From: Lytechinus pictus
Taxonomy: Eukaryota; Echinodermata; Echinoidea; Temnopleuroida; Toxopneustidae
Length of the DNA stretch: 64,000 nt
NCBI RefSeq assembly: GCF_037042905.1
Contig: NC_087249.1
Location: forward strand, 39,243,901-39,307,900
Reading direction: 5' to 3'
The stretch's first letter is position 1, and each line of letters opens with the position of its first letter. Of the stretch, positions 49,696 through 61,705 are shown in pieces. A program made the position numbers and the translations under genes. The notes beneath the pieces were generated by a model. That model saw only the letters and a program-made list of their open reading frames with translations. It was not told where the DNA came from and did no database searches.

Positions 49696-50614
49696 AGGGG
49701 CCATTTTTTTAAGCTGTTTATAACGTACGCATGACTTAAAGGTAAATACCAGTTCTGGTAACAATCTAAAGATGAGTTCGAACAGAATCCAATAAAATGA
49801 CTACCCAGTGTTTGTCTATATAAATAAAAATATGTGCCAAATGGCTCTGGAAAAAATGTGTAATTGCTGAGAAATTAGCAAAATAAGCAAGGAATTCCAT
49901 AAAATGTTAGGTATTTTCCCAAAACATATTAATACACTGTGCCGCATATGGCTTTTTGTGTTAGCGATCATCAGAATTATCGGTTTTCAGCTAAGATTTC
50001 ACAAAGATAAGTTTATTTCAATGTACCAGATCTAGATCTATCATTATATGGTGACATTTAACCTTGATTTTATAGACTTTCTAATGAAATAATTGTTTGC
50101 TGTAACTTTCCTTTACCTTTAACACGTAACTGATGGCTCCTTCCTTGTGCTAAATGACATATCTCTGTGTAACTGACTTTTCACCTTACAACATTATTCA
50201 GTTATGCATAACTTTTCAAACAGCTTTATGGAATGGCCTTGGGACTCTATAAGCAAAATAAGTGAATTAATTGTGAAATTAAACGTTACTATAAATCTCT
50301 AATACTGTACTGTACACCTTGTACAAATTAATAGAATCAAGTGTAAATATGACGCAAATCTATTTATGTATTCTGGTTATCATCTTTGTGCCCTTAAAAG
50401 TCATTTTACCCTTCTTTTTCTGTACTTCACATATTCTGAGCAAGTAACTGATGAAATGCAAAATATATCAACCTAGTGATTTAAATGGGATGTGATGAGG
50501 TGGCAAATATCTTCTCAATGTGTAAGCCTTCTGAAGGCATAAATAGAACATGATGATGTGTATGTTACTTGATGTGGAGCAGTAGAATAGTGCTGTCAGT
50601 CAAATATCCTTCCA
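49696..50614. other. Intergenic stretch, no recognised feature
   Basis: AT-rich sequence downstream of WDR19. A segment near 49740-50060 resembles 13040-13400 (both contain AAATATGTGCC, AATTGCTGAGAAATTAGCAA and ACCAGATCTAGATC), so it is a dispersed repeat of unknown type. Confidence 0.5.
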
Positions 50615-51095
50615 TCGACCGGGCATGGTGGCTCAGTGGTAGAGCGCCCGCCTCGTGAATGGGAGGTCGTGGGTTCGATCCTTTGCCGAGTAATACCAAA
50701 GACTTATAAAAATTGCTAGGCGCTTTGCATTTAGATTGGAGAAGGTTAATAGTAACATATTATGTTACAAAGGGCCTGCAGGAAAAGAAGATTCCTAAAG
50801 GCCACCGCACACCTTACGACTGTTCGCCATCCGATTTTGGAACAAATCGCATTTTGCTCATTTTCTGAAAATTTGAATGGAACATATCATTTTATTTGAG
50901 GTTAAAATTAATTGAAAGAATACTAATATAACAATTTTGAAAGATTGCAAGCCTTTATTTCGGAGTAAAGGCCAAATTAGTTTCAAATTGTAGCCATAAA
51001 ATTCTACTACATTTTATTCTGAAATCGGGTCGCAGACCAATCGTAAGGTGTGCGGTCGCCTTTAGTGGCTACCCTGGGTAAATAAGACATTATTA
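50615..51095 (+). mobile_element. tRNA-derived SINE, plus strand, split by a MITE
   Basis: The head has an A box (TGGCTCAGTGGTAGAGCG) and B box (GGTTCGATCC) with a Thr(CGT)-like anticodon loop CTCGTGA. The body continues to about 50794 and resumes at 51066 with TGGCTACCCTGGGTAAATA and an ATTATT tail. The interruption is the MITE at 50795-51065. Confidence 0.8.
50795..51065. mobile_element. MITE with 25 bp inverted ends nested in a SINE
   Basis: The left end CTAAAGGCCACCGCACACCT and the right end, complement CTAAAGGCGACCGCACACCT, continue to TTACGA with one mismatch. The inside contains GATTTTGGAACAAATCGCAT. A related but diverged copy is at 58711-59125. Confidence 0.85.
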
Positions 51096-52039
51096 TTTAC
51101 TGCCAGTGAATTTGATTCCATTCTACAGGTCTCTGCAATGTATAACTTAATTTTGTTGCATTAACAAATGGTAATCAAATTTGTTGAACATCTCATTCCA
51201 TGTGGCCAAGGGTCCACAAGGCCTATTTTTCTCATATTGTTTTCCTCATACAAGTTATTAATTGTTAGACATTATTAATTGTTCAGTCTGCATTAAACAA
51301 ATTGGTGAGGTCCATAGTCTTTAATTGGCATAGCCAAATATCTTGATTAGCTTTCATTTATTTCCATTTTCAACAATTACAGTTTGTTTTGTACATTTTG
51401 ACATAAAAATAACAAAACATATTTCAAGTATCCCTGTACAAAAATTATATTCAAGATTACTACATATCAGGTTGGAAATGGAGGAGGCTGCTAAAAAGCA
51501 AGGCTTGTAGAGTGCAGCCTCCCAATAGCATATAAAAATCAAAAGATAATACAATATGAGAAAATCTTCCTTGTGGACTCCCCCCCCCCCCCCTCCCCCA
51601 TGATCCTTTTTTCCATAGCAAGCTACTTGAAATCTCAAAATGGTCATAATATAATGAGACCTTCATTGTAAAAAACAATGGGAATTTTACCATGAAAGTG
51701 CACTTTTCAGAGATGATTTTTTTTGTCGTTTTTGATAATTTATTCTCTATAATTGTGCATTATTATCCTTTTGTATTTATTTTCATTTCAAAAATTTATC
51801 CAGTGCTTACTGTATTCAATTGGTTTTGCCGTGTGAAATGTGGACATGTATTTTTGAGGGTATGACTCATAGTTATGTGTTGTAAATGAAATATGAAGAT
51901 GTATGAAGCTTAAAATATCAAATTTTGAAGTCAATATACACAAACATATTTCTGCTCGGAAATTGAACTTTCATTATTTTGTTTGATTTACAAATTGATT
52001 TTTAAAAAGTGCTCTGTAAATATTTCTGTTTTATAGTCT
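51096..52039. other. Intergenic stretch, no recognised feature
   Basis: AT-rich, with a C-run near 51580. Nothing coding was recognised. Confidence 0.4.
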
Positions 52040-53130
52040 GATTATTAACATTTTCTGCTTGCGCTGCGCGCTCAATTTGATTTGTCAGGTACTATCATTT
52101 TCGTGTATTCCATAAAGTTATCAAAATATCCCTGTTCAGGTCAGATAGTCAAAACGTATCAACTAGCACTGCATGCTCGCATTTTCATTTTTGATTGGTG
52201 AGTTGTGTATATCTCAATATCAATTCTAAAACTAACTACTTAAAATCCCCATTCGATGACAGTTTATCCAAAATTTCGGCTCGCGATTTCTGCTCGCATT
52301 GATTTTTGAAAATTAATTCATGCATCTTATTCAAAAGTGCTTTAAATGTCCAGTTTTCATGTCATAATATTAACAGATTTCGCGCTCTCATGCTTTGGAA
52401 GAGAAATAGGAAGATATAGTCATCATTTTCATATGATGACATAATGTCCTTATAGAATGTCCCAGTCCTATGTCAAAACTCAAAGTAATAATAATGAAAC
52501 ATATCAGTTCTTTTTAAATGTGATCCATATCCACCTCACAATTTTCACACAAAGTGCTTGAAATACAGAGCTTAAATTGACATTTTTTCAGATCGGAATA
52601 TCATATTAGCTCGCGCTTTGCGCTCGCTATATTGATTTTCATAATAAGAAAGGTAATCCAAATTCTAGGTCGAAATCTTAAAAAAGCGTTTATTCAGATA
52701 CAAAGCTTGTTCTCTATTTAAATCATTATCCAGTTTCAGATCACAATATCATAAATTGTCTGCTCGCGCTTTGCGCTCGCATTATTGATGCAGGAAAATT
52801 TCCAATTACTCATCCTTTTCATGATTTACAAAACATGAATAGAAAGAGTGTCCAGAATTTTTCCGCTCGCGCTTCGCGCTTTCATCGATTGTTTAGTTAT
52901 ATACTTATCCTTTCACGACTACAAAAAAATTTAGAATTTCCATTCTTCAGTTAGAAATGTCAAAATTTTCAGCTCACGCTTCGCGCTCGCATTATTTGAT
53001 AGTTAAAATATGTAACGTCTTCATGGTTTACAAGCAGCCGTTAACAGATCCCTTTTTGATCAAATCAAAACGTATATTAAAATAAATAAAAATGTTCTTC
53101 TCGTGCTTTGCGCTCGCATTATTAATATAG
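52040..53130 (+). repeat. GCTCGCGCTTCGCGCTCGC satellite array
   Basis: Units of about 100-150 bp each carry a version of this GC-rich core (clearest at about 52608, 52761, 52863, 52971 and 53098; degenerate ones from 52055). The spacer is AT-rich with words such as TTTTCATGATTTACAAAA and GAATGTCCAGTTTT. Confidence 0.85.
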
Positions 53131-53190
53131 GAAGATTTCTAATTACTCATTCTTTTCATGATTTACAAAATATGAAGAGTGTCCCATTTT

Positions 53191-55724
53191 TGTCTCACCT
53201 GCATAGCAGAGTGAGACTATAGGCGCCGCTTTTACGACGGCGGCGGCGTCAACACCAAATCTTAACCGAAGGTTAAGTTTTTGAAATGACAGCATAACTT
53301 AAAAAGTATATAGACCTAGTTCATGAAACTTGGCCATAAGGTCAATCAAGTATTACTGAACATCCTGCCTGAGTTTCAGGTCACATGACCAAGGTCAAAG
53401 GTCATTTAGGGTCAATGAACTTAGACCATGTTGGGGGAATCAACATCAAAATCTTAACCTAAGGTTAAGTTTTTGTAATGTCATCATAAGTTAGAAAATG
53501 TATGGACCAAGTTCATGAAACTTAGACATAAGGTTAATCAAGTATTACTGAACATCCTGCATGAGTTTCACGTCACATGAGCAAGGTCAAAGGTCATTTA
53601 GGGTCAATGAACTTTGGCCGCGAATGGGGGTATATGTTGAATTACCATCATAACTTTCAGGGGCGGATCCAGCTTTCGCCAATAGGGGGGGCCGAAAAAT
53701 ATTTTCATCAACATTTTTCTCGATTGGCCGCTATAATCTGATTTTTTTTTTGTTTTTTTTGTTTTTTTTTGGGGGGGGGGGGGTTCAGGGGGTAGTCCTA
53801 ACTAGAGACTGAAGTTTTAAGTATATGTTAGTTTTTATTGTTATAAACAAGATAAGGTATCTCATGTGGTCTTAATATATAATGCGAGCGCGAAGCGCGA
53901 GCTCAAATTCTTTGATATTTTATGTCCTTAGACCTGAAGATTCTGAGGAGATTTTATAATCATGAAAAAGATAAGTATCCAACTAAACAATGCGAGCGCG
54001 AAGCCGAAATTTTATCATAGTAACGTGAAAAGGGACTCAATTAGGACTGTTTTTAGTGATTAATGAAGAGGATACAAGTATCACCAATTAAATAATGAGA
54101 GTGCGAAGCGCGAGCTCAAAATTTTTGATATTCCGACCTGAAAGCTGGACAGTCTAAGCGCGTTTTTATTTAAATACAGAAAAAGCTGTGTGTCTCAAAC
54201 AATTAAATGCGAGCGCGAAGCACAAGCTCAATTTTTTTATATACTGACATGATAAAGGAGCATTTTGACAAATTTTGGTAAGAATTTCCAAAGAGGATAG
54301 GTAACTCACAAATCAAATAATGCGAGCGCGCAGCGCGAGCTGAAAATTTTGATATAAACAATTTGTGTAAAACAAACAAAATAATTAAAGCTTGATGTGC
54401 GAGCTAAAATATTGTGTGCAAATTGATTTCAGATCTGGATATATAAGTGTCATTTAATCCTCTTGAATGGGGTTCATTGGCACAGGCAATGCGAGCGCGA
54501 AGCGCGAGCGAAATTTTTTATGTAAAGTTCTTTTTCCAATTCTTCCCCTCACCCTTTTCTTGTTTCCTTTCGGGGTCGGGCCGGCCGTTACGAGGTTGTA
54601 AATTACACATCCTGGGTATGATACCTCTTTCCTACTTTTCTTTAGTGTTTTTCCTATAGTACACTTTTTCTGCAGGTTGTCAAAAAATAGGGGGGGGGGG
54701 GGCCGGGGCTAGTCTGCTGGGCAAACCCTTCGCTCGAGTTAAGGGTCTGAATGTGCAGCCTACTCATGCCTTGTGTACTGAAGGCTCTCTCGCGACAGCA
54801 AGTTTTGTATGTGCTAGTCTTTGCGTGGAGGCACGCTTGTTGATCAAAGTTCCAATGAGGGTCTGTGCCTGCAGACTAGGCCGGGGCCGGCTCGGCGCCC
54901 TCCTGGATCCGCGCCTGACTTTTAAAGTTTATGGATCTGACTCATGAAACTTGGACATAAGAGTAATCAAGTATCACTGAACATCCTGCATGAGTTTCAC
55001 GTTACATGACCAAGGTCAAATGTCATTAAGGGTCAATGAACTTTGGCCGAATTGGGGGTATCTGTTCAATTACCATCATAACTTTAAAAAGTTTATGGAT
55101 CTGATTCATGAAACTTTGACATAATTGTAATCAAGTATCACTGAACATCCTGTACAAGTTTCAGGTACATGATTAAGGTCAAAGGTCATTTAGGGTCAAT
55201 GAACTTTGGCCAAATTGGGGGTATTTGTTGAATTACCATCATAACTTTGAAAGTATATTGGTCTAGTTCATAAAACTTGGACATAAGAGTAATCAAGTAT
55301 CACTGAACATCCTGTGCACATTTCAGGTCACATGACCAAGGTCAAAGGTCAATGAACTATGGCCATAATGGGGGTATCTGTTGAATTACCATTAACTTTG
55401 AAAGTTTATGGATCTGACTCATGAAACTTGGACATAAGAGTAATCAAGTATCACTGAACATCCTGTGTGAGCTCATTTTTAATTAGTTCAAGGTCAAAGG
55501 TCATGTAAGGTCAATGAACTTTGGCCATGTTGGGGGTATTTGTTGAATTACCATCATATCTCTGTAAGTGTATTGGTCTAGTTCATAAAACGTGGACATA
55601 TAAAGAGTAACCATGCAAGTATCACTGAACATCTTGTGCGAGTTATAGTAGTTTTCAAAGTCAGCACTGCTGCTATATTGAATCGCGTGATACAGGTGAG
55701 ACCGCCAGAGGCATTCCACTTGTT
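53191..55724. mobile_element. Repeat element with AGGTCAAAGGTCA-bearing units, copy 2
   Basis: Same ends as the element at 32957-33910 (TGTCTCACCTGCATAGCAGA at the start, CAGGTGAGACCGCCAGAGGC and CCACTTGTT at the end). It has more internal units. AGGTCAAAGGTCA occurs at 53392, 53584, 55176, 55339 and 55491, with one variant at 55013. It is interrupted by an inserted element at 53658-54917. Without the insertion it is about 1.27 kb. Confidence 0.88.
53658..54917. mobile_element. 1260 bp DNA element with CAGGGGCGGATCCAG ends
   Basis: Terminal inverted repeats CAGGGGCGGATCCAG (53658-53672) and CTGGATCCGCGCCTG (54903-54917) differ at one position. A 5-bp ACTTT duplication flanks them (53653-53657 and 54918-54922). 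The host repeat unit reads CATAACTTTGAAAGTTTATG elsewhere, confirming the target. CAGGGGCGG ends recall hAT elements, though those make 8-bp duplications. The interior holds the GCTCGC satellite in reverse orientation (AATGCGAGCGCGAAGCGCGA) and G-runs; no transposase gene. Confidence 0.88.
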
Positions 55725-55734
55725 AGGTTTAAAT

Positions 55735-55818
55735 CTCGAATTTTTCAGCTCGCGATTCGCGCACGCATCAATTATTTAGATTTATACTTATATCGCACTT
55801 TTTAAAATAAGGCTTATG

Positions 55819-55857
<39 letters not shown>

Positions 55858-55995
55858 CAGCTCGGAAGTGACTATTAGGACTACCCCTTAAAAGAAACAA
55901 AAAGAAACAAACAAAAATTAACTTCGAGCGGCCGATCGGGGAAAATGTGGAAACAAATTCCGCCCCCCCCCCCTATTGGCGAACTCTGGATCCTG
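55735..55995 (-). mobile_element. Fragment of the CAGGGGCGGATCC-type element, reverse orientation
   Basis: Contains one GCTCGCGATTCGCGCACGC core near 55750, a (TA)n run at about 55822-55858, the GATCGGCCGCTCG-type block in complement and a terminus CTGGATCCTG near 55986-55995. Confidence 0.6.
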
Positions 55996-57540
55996 GACAT
56001 GAAATATAATGATTTAAAATCATTTTCCAATTAAGTCTTCCCCTGACCTTAATTATTTCATTCACTCGTCTCCGGCCTCCTCTTATTTTTCCTCCGTTCT
56101 TATTCCCCTTCTTTTTTCTTTCTTTCTCCCTTTTTTGTTCCGCCAATAGGGGGGGGGGGGGGGCCTCGGCCTCCCTAGGACCCGCCTATGCATAATCTTG
56201 AGTTCCCAAATCTGTAGGCAACTGGTTCCGGCAAATAAACCCCTAATTTCTGATAGGCATACATCCGGCCAGTATATCAGTATGAAAGCCATGAGACACC
56301 TTTGTATGTTCGACTTAAGAATAAGGGTTAGCTGTTCATCTAATGTTAACCACTTAAGAGTTATTCAAAGGAAACAAGGGTCGTCAATAGCCTGTAATTT
56401 TTATCAATATATATGATTAAAAAGTCATAAATTCTACAGTAATATTCAGAATATATATAGGAAGGAATGCATTAATACCATAGTTATTTGCCTCCCATAT
56501 TAGGCCTATATTGTGAGCATAATGTTAAGTAATGTTGGCGCTTATGGGGACTACCCTTGCCAAAGAAAATGACTGGTTTATTTGAAAGTTTGATAGACCG
56601 ACTTTTGCTGATTTGGTGAACGATATGCTCCATCAAAACTTTGTGCTCGTCATGCCCCTCGGTCTTTCATAAAACTTGGAGCCATTGTCTCTATCGCAGC
56701 AAATGAATAGATGAGGAAGGAAAATGAGCAGATAGGCAGATCCATCATGTCAACTGGGCCAATGGAAAGAAAAGAAGAAAGGGATCGAGCAAAGAAGAGG
56801 AAGTAACAATTAATATAAGAACATGAAGAATGAAGAAAAAATGACTGAGGAAAAAAGAGAGGCCGGGAAAAAACCCCAAACCTTTCAGGTCACTATATGT
56901 GTACATCGATAATTATTACTATTATTGTTTTTACTATTACGAATTTATATTTATGCATGTGTGTAAAATAATTACATAATTCCGTTCGCATTACCCGTAT
57001 CAAGCAGATCCGAGTCCAGTCATATAGGCCTATATGATATATTGTTTTCTTCAAGAATTAGACATAGTTCAGTTTGTGCTTCGCACTTTCATAAGTTTTG
57101 TGTGGGGGTGAGTGTATGTGTGCTGATATATATACTCGAGCTCAACAAAAAAGTCCCCCTTTATTAGAAATGCTGTACGTAACTTTTGAACAGAATATTT
57201 TTAGATGTAATATTTAGCAGGTGTTTTTCTACACTCCAGCCTGACAAATTATGCAGATGCCTTCCATGCAACAATCTTTTATCCACCTGACCCGCTAACT
57301 TTATCGGATGAAATCCAAGCTGCACCACTCCTTGCTCATCATGCCTCGTTGATTCCAGTCATTCTATACTTCCAATGGAGGCTCATGCATGATATCAGGC
57401 AGTAATATCGATCTTATTCCATAGGGGTAGAAGCTAGTCTTGGTCCACATCAGGTAATAAATTCTGACGGAAAAAAAACAAAAGAAAATAAATGAAACAG
57501 TCTTAAAAATATACGGTCCGTTTCTCCCGCATGTTACCTC
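55996..57540. other. Intergenic stretch, mostly unassigned
   Basis: Includes another terminal fragment of the CAGGGGCGG family near 56140-56185 (CGCCAATAGGGGGG followed by GGACCCGCC). The remainder is AT-rich with no recognised feature. Confidence 0.4.
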
Positions 57541-57594
57541 GGGGGGGGGGGGGGGGGGGGCAGACGTATCAATTTTGCCCCCCCCCCCAATATT
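57541..57594. repeat. Facing G20 and C10 homopolymers
   Basis: A run of about 20 G at 57541-57560 and a run of C at about 57580-57589, separated by about 20 nt. They could form a hairpin or a G-quadruplex. Confidence 0.85.
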
Positions 57595-57837
57595 TTATTG
57601 GAGGTTTGTCAAATCACAATGAAAAGCTTAAAGGTCTTTGTCAAAAAATGGTAAACCGGGACAGCTGATCGTCGTAAAATTCTGAGATGACTAAAATTGC
57701 AAATTTGTCGTTTGTCCAGAGTCATGGACGACACTGCTGTTTTGATTCACCGATTTTTCGACAAAGACTGCTTTGTCAGGAAGGGCTTTTGGCAATAGAT
57801 TCTCTACGATCCAGAAAGTGTCTGCGTAGTGTTCCCA

Positions 57838-58050
57838 GAAGGAAAAACCAGTAAGACCAGTAAGAATTTTTACTGGTTTCCAGTAGAATTTTACTGGTTT
57901 CCAGTATATTTTTACTTGGCCAGTTGATTTTTAACTGGACCAGTAAAAATCAAATGGAGACCAGTTCCAACAATTGCATTCCAGTTGAAGCAATTAGTAA
58001 TACCAGTTAAATTGTTTTTTTTATCAAACTGGTGTTTCTGGTCCAATAAA
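57838..58050. repeat. ACTGG/CCAGT-rich palindromic region
   Basis: Words TTTTACTGGTTTCCAGTA and ACCAGTAAnA recur a dozen or so times in both orientations over about 210 bp. A degenerate short-unit inverted repeat. Confidence 0.65.
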
Positions 58051-58710
58051 TGGTCACAAATAAAAAAATTAGAATTATAATAACTTTTTTATTCTTTGAT
58101 GGTTTTTTCTCAAACCTTCACCAATATTTTTTATTACTTTTTCTGCTACTTTTTACGATAAACCTTTTGTTAGGGCGAACTCCTTGAAAAGTCTACCCTT
58201 TTTTTAGTCTCACGTGTAATTGTTTGTAATTGTTAAAACTTTTTAAACAACTTGTTTAAAACTATTAAAGAGTTGTTTAAAAACTTTAGTAGTCGTTGTA
58301 ATGGATTGTAATACGCACAGAGTGACGGACTTAAACAACGTGCTTAACATTTTAAACTGTTACATGACTTGGCTTCCATACAGTATTTCGATGCATACTA
58401 ATTTATTAAAGACGCACTTTTTTGCTGATAGTGCTTGACCGGGGGGACGGCACCTTGGTATTTTCATTGGGAGGACGACCTCAATCTCACGTCGTTTTTT
58501 TTTTATTTTGAAAATGGGTCATTGAAAACCTCAGACCTCTATTTTTTATACTCATCTGACTTTTTTCCTCATCTATTCCCTTTTCTTCCCTTTCCCCCTT
58601 TTTACATTACCTGAATAATCATAAAGGGGTGTAGGGTCTAATGCCCCCATGAGCGCTTCCCCTAATTACACCCCCTCTCTCTCACTACATTCTATCTCAC
58701 AGAAGTATTT
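58051..58710. other. Intergenic stretch, no recognised feature
   Basis: AT-rich with TTTAAAC/GTTTAAA words near 58230-58360. No coding signal. Confidence 0.4.
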
Positions 58711-59125
58711 AAAGGCCACCGCGTCTGCGACCCAATATTGGAATAAAATGTAGTGAAGTTTGATGGTAATGTTGAGACATACATGCATATCTAACTGTAT
58801 AATATTCAAAATCATCATGCGAATACCTATATTTAAATCTGAGACTATGCTATCATCCTTAATGGAATAAAAGCGGATTTAATATCTAGTCATAATGACG
58901 CCATAGCAATCGTATTATTTGCTATACGATTTGAAACTGATTTGGCCTTTACTCCAAAATAAAGGCTTGCAATCATCCAAAATTTTGATATTAGTATTCT
59001 TTCAGTTAATTTGAACCTCAAATAAAAAGATATTATGAATTCATATTTTCAGAAAAAGAGCAGATTAAATGCGATTTGCTCCAAAATCGAATCGTGGACC
59101 AGAAGTGAGTTGTGCGGTGGCTATA
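58711..59125. mobile_element. Diverged relative of the MITE at 50795
   Basis: Starts TTAAAGGCCACCGC, ends TTGTGCGGTGGC. The interior contains GATTTGCTCCAAAATCGAAT and GGCCTTTACTCCAAAATAAA blocks matching the other copy. Confidence 0.65.
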
Positions 59126-59464
59126 TAACTTTACCCTTTTCGTACGCGGCTTCTATAAGTTTGCTTGATTTTCTTTTTGAGAAAAGTCATATTCACATAT
59201 ACACAAAATCATAGAACTTAATTAAAACTGAAAATTAAATTTTTTTGTTTGACAGTGAAATAAATATGAAAAACAGGTCTGCAATATAAAATTTTCAAGT
59301 AATTAGAAAGTTGAAATTTTGTGTGAATGTCACGCGAGTCACAATGGATGGCTGTGCCCCTTTTTCACAATGGAAAGTTCCCTTTTTAAAAAATAAATGC
59401 AATCTTTTTCAAAATAAAATACCCTGTTTGAAGTAAAACATGATAAATATTAGGTCAGTAAATC

Positions 59465-60950
59465 ACTTTTTTGGCTCGAGCTTCGCGCTCGCATCAATTA
59501 TTGTTTAGTAAGGTACTCATCCTGTTCATATTTACAAAAATGCTTAGAATGTCCAGTTTATAAGTTGGAATATCACAATTCTGGGGGCTCGCGTATCGTA
59601 CTCGCATCAATTTTAGTTAGGTACCCATTTTGTTCCTCGTTATAAAAAAATGTTTAGAATGTCCAGTTTTCGGGTTGGAATATCACAAATTTTCAGCTCG
59701 CATTATTCGGTTGGTGAGATATGTATCATATTAATGAGTCACTAAGTGCAGTTCTTATAACAGGTACCTGTTCTGGTCAGTATAATAAAATTTCAACTCA
59801 CGCTTCGCGCCGCGCGCTAAATCTTTATTTAGAGACACATCTTTTATCATGATTACAAAAACTGCTCGAAATGTTTAATTTTCATATCTTATTACATGAA
59901 ATGTCAAAAAATTTGAGCTCGCGATTCGCGCTCGCAACATCTCGCGAGCAATGGCGTAACTACGAGGGGGGGGGGGCATGGGGGGCACGGATACTCCCCC
60001 CCAAAAAAGGGGGAAGGAGCAAAAGAGGGAGAAAGGAAGAGAAACGTAGTGGGAAAGAAAAAAATTATTGTTTATTATAATGTTATATTATAATTTTATG
60101 TTGTATTACATATAGGAAACATTTTCTCTTAACTTTATGAAACATAATTTGCACAGGGCCTATGTATTCATTGTTCCTGATGCTCGCATTTTCTGTTTAA
60201 CGAGATATATAATCCTGTTGTACTAAAACTTCCCGTTTTCAAGTCAATATACACCAAATATATTTCCTCGCACTTCTAGTTATTATGGATTTATGTAGTG
60301 ATATATGCTTCTTTTTCATGACTACTTAGTGATTGCCCCATTTTAAGGTATTATATAAAAATTTCCCGTCCGTGCTTACGTTCGTATTAGTGGATTGGTG
60401 AGATAGTCTGCTCTTCATGAATCCCTAAAACCAGTCCTTGAAATGTCCCTTTTCCTGATCTGCCAGTGAATATCAATAATTTTAAGCTCGCGCTTTGCGC
60501 TCGTAAAATTTGATTAGTGAGATGCTTATTATAACCAGTATTATAACTACAAAAGGTGCTTCATCATGTTCATGGTTGTGATTAGATTTAATTCTAACAA
60601 AATCAGCAAGCGCTTGCCACTCGCATTAAATGACTATGGCGAGACATGTATACTCTTAATGGATTCCTTGAAAATAGTCCTTAAAAATATCCCTGTTTGG
60701 GGTCAATATATACAAAAATTTCAGCTCGCATCATTTGGTTAGTGAAATACGTATGGTCTTCGTGATTCCTAGAAAATGCCCCTCTTCAGGTCTGAGTTTT
60801 TTACATTTTCAGCTCGCAATATTTGATCAGAGAGATACATATCCGTTTAATGGCACTTACAATGTCTCTATTTAATAGGTCAGTATACATGGTATACCTG
60901 GCAACTGAGCCCGCTTCGCGCGCTCACTAAGTGACTCAATTTTTGCTGGT
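59465..60950 (+). repeat. GCTCGC satellite array, second block
   Basis: Cores near 59477, 59588, 59695, 59803, 59918, 60487, 60612, 60725, 60812 and 60911, with spacing near 100-130 bp where well preserved. It is interrupted around 59945-60070 by a GGCGTAACTACGAGGGGG-type fragment. Confidence 0.8.
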
Positions 60951-61527
60951 GCCCCCCATCCCGTTACCCACGGTACGCGTCTGCTCGCTAGGATGCCCTT
61001 TTCACAGTAATTGACAAAAAAGCGAGTTTTACAACTTCAGATCTGATTTTTTTTTTCCAAACCGCTCGCTCGCGGAATAAAAAGCTTAAATTATATATCA
61101 ATCACTTAAAAAAGTTTTGCTCAACTGAATTACTACAAAACACACGAGTACTTCACGCAGATGATAATTTCATGGTTTGCACCAAAATACCCATTTTGAA
61201 ATATAAGTGCCCTTTTTGGGCTTTGCGCCCCCCCCCCCAAACTAAAATACGTTCCGCCGCCCCTGATTCCAGTAGATAGGATCTGTGTTCAGAAATGTGT
61301 AACTCGGTCGTTGGAAGGTTTAAAGCAGTGAAAAATGAGATTTACACTGTTTGGACATATACCTAGCCAAACAATCATTTTTTTTAATTGGTTCAACTTG
61401 ATATTTTAAGCCCCTGGTGTCTAGTTACATGGAATGGCTGGACATTTTGTTTGCCCCTGCCCCCCTCGGTTCCACCGCCCCTGCATGAAAAGCTTTCTTT
61501 AACTAAAGTCAATTTATTGTCTGTTTA
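60951..61527. other. Terminal fragments of G/C-run elements
   Basis: Contains a GTGCCCCCCATCCCGTTACC fragment, a C-run near 61230, CCGCCGCCCCTGA at about 61252-61265 (a reversed CAGGGGCGG terminus) and CCACCGCCCCTGCATG near 61470. No gene. Confidence 0.5.
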
Positions 61528-61705
61528 AAGGTCTAGTCCTTCAAAGCAAAAAAGTTGATTTGAATAAAGAGAGAAAAACAAAAATAAAGAGCATGATGCT
61601 GAAAATTTCATCAAAATTCGGATGTAAATTAAGAAAGCTACAATTTTAACATTTATTCATTTTTACAAAACAGCAGTTTAGGCTGAAGGCACATCACAGG
61701 AAATG
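61528..61705. mobile_element. Half of a MITE related to 6076-6629
   Basis: Shares GTTGATTTGAATAAA, ATGCTGAAAATTTCAT and TCGGATGTAAATTAAGAAAG with the arms of that element. No matching second arm is evident nearby. Confidence 0.55.

Noticed and set aside
50615-50700. Functional tRNA-Thr gene
   Set aside because: A and B boxes and an anticodon-like loop are present, but the acceptor stem does not pair and a SINE body follows directly.
54447-54947. Short plus-strand frames (70 and 64 residues) inside the 1260 bp element
   Set aside because: They cross satellite cores and G-runs and show no transposase or other motif.
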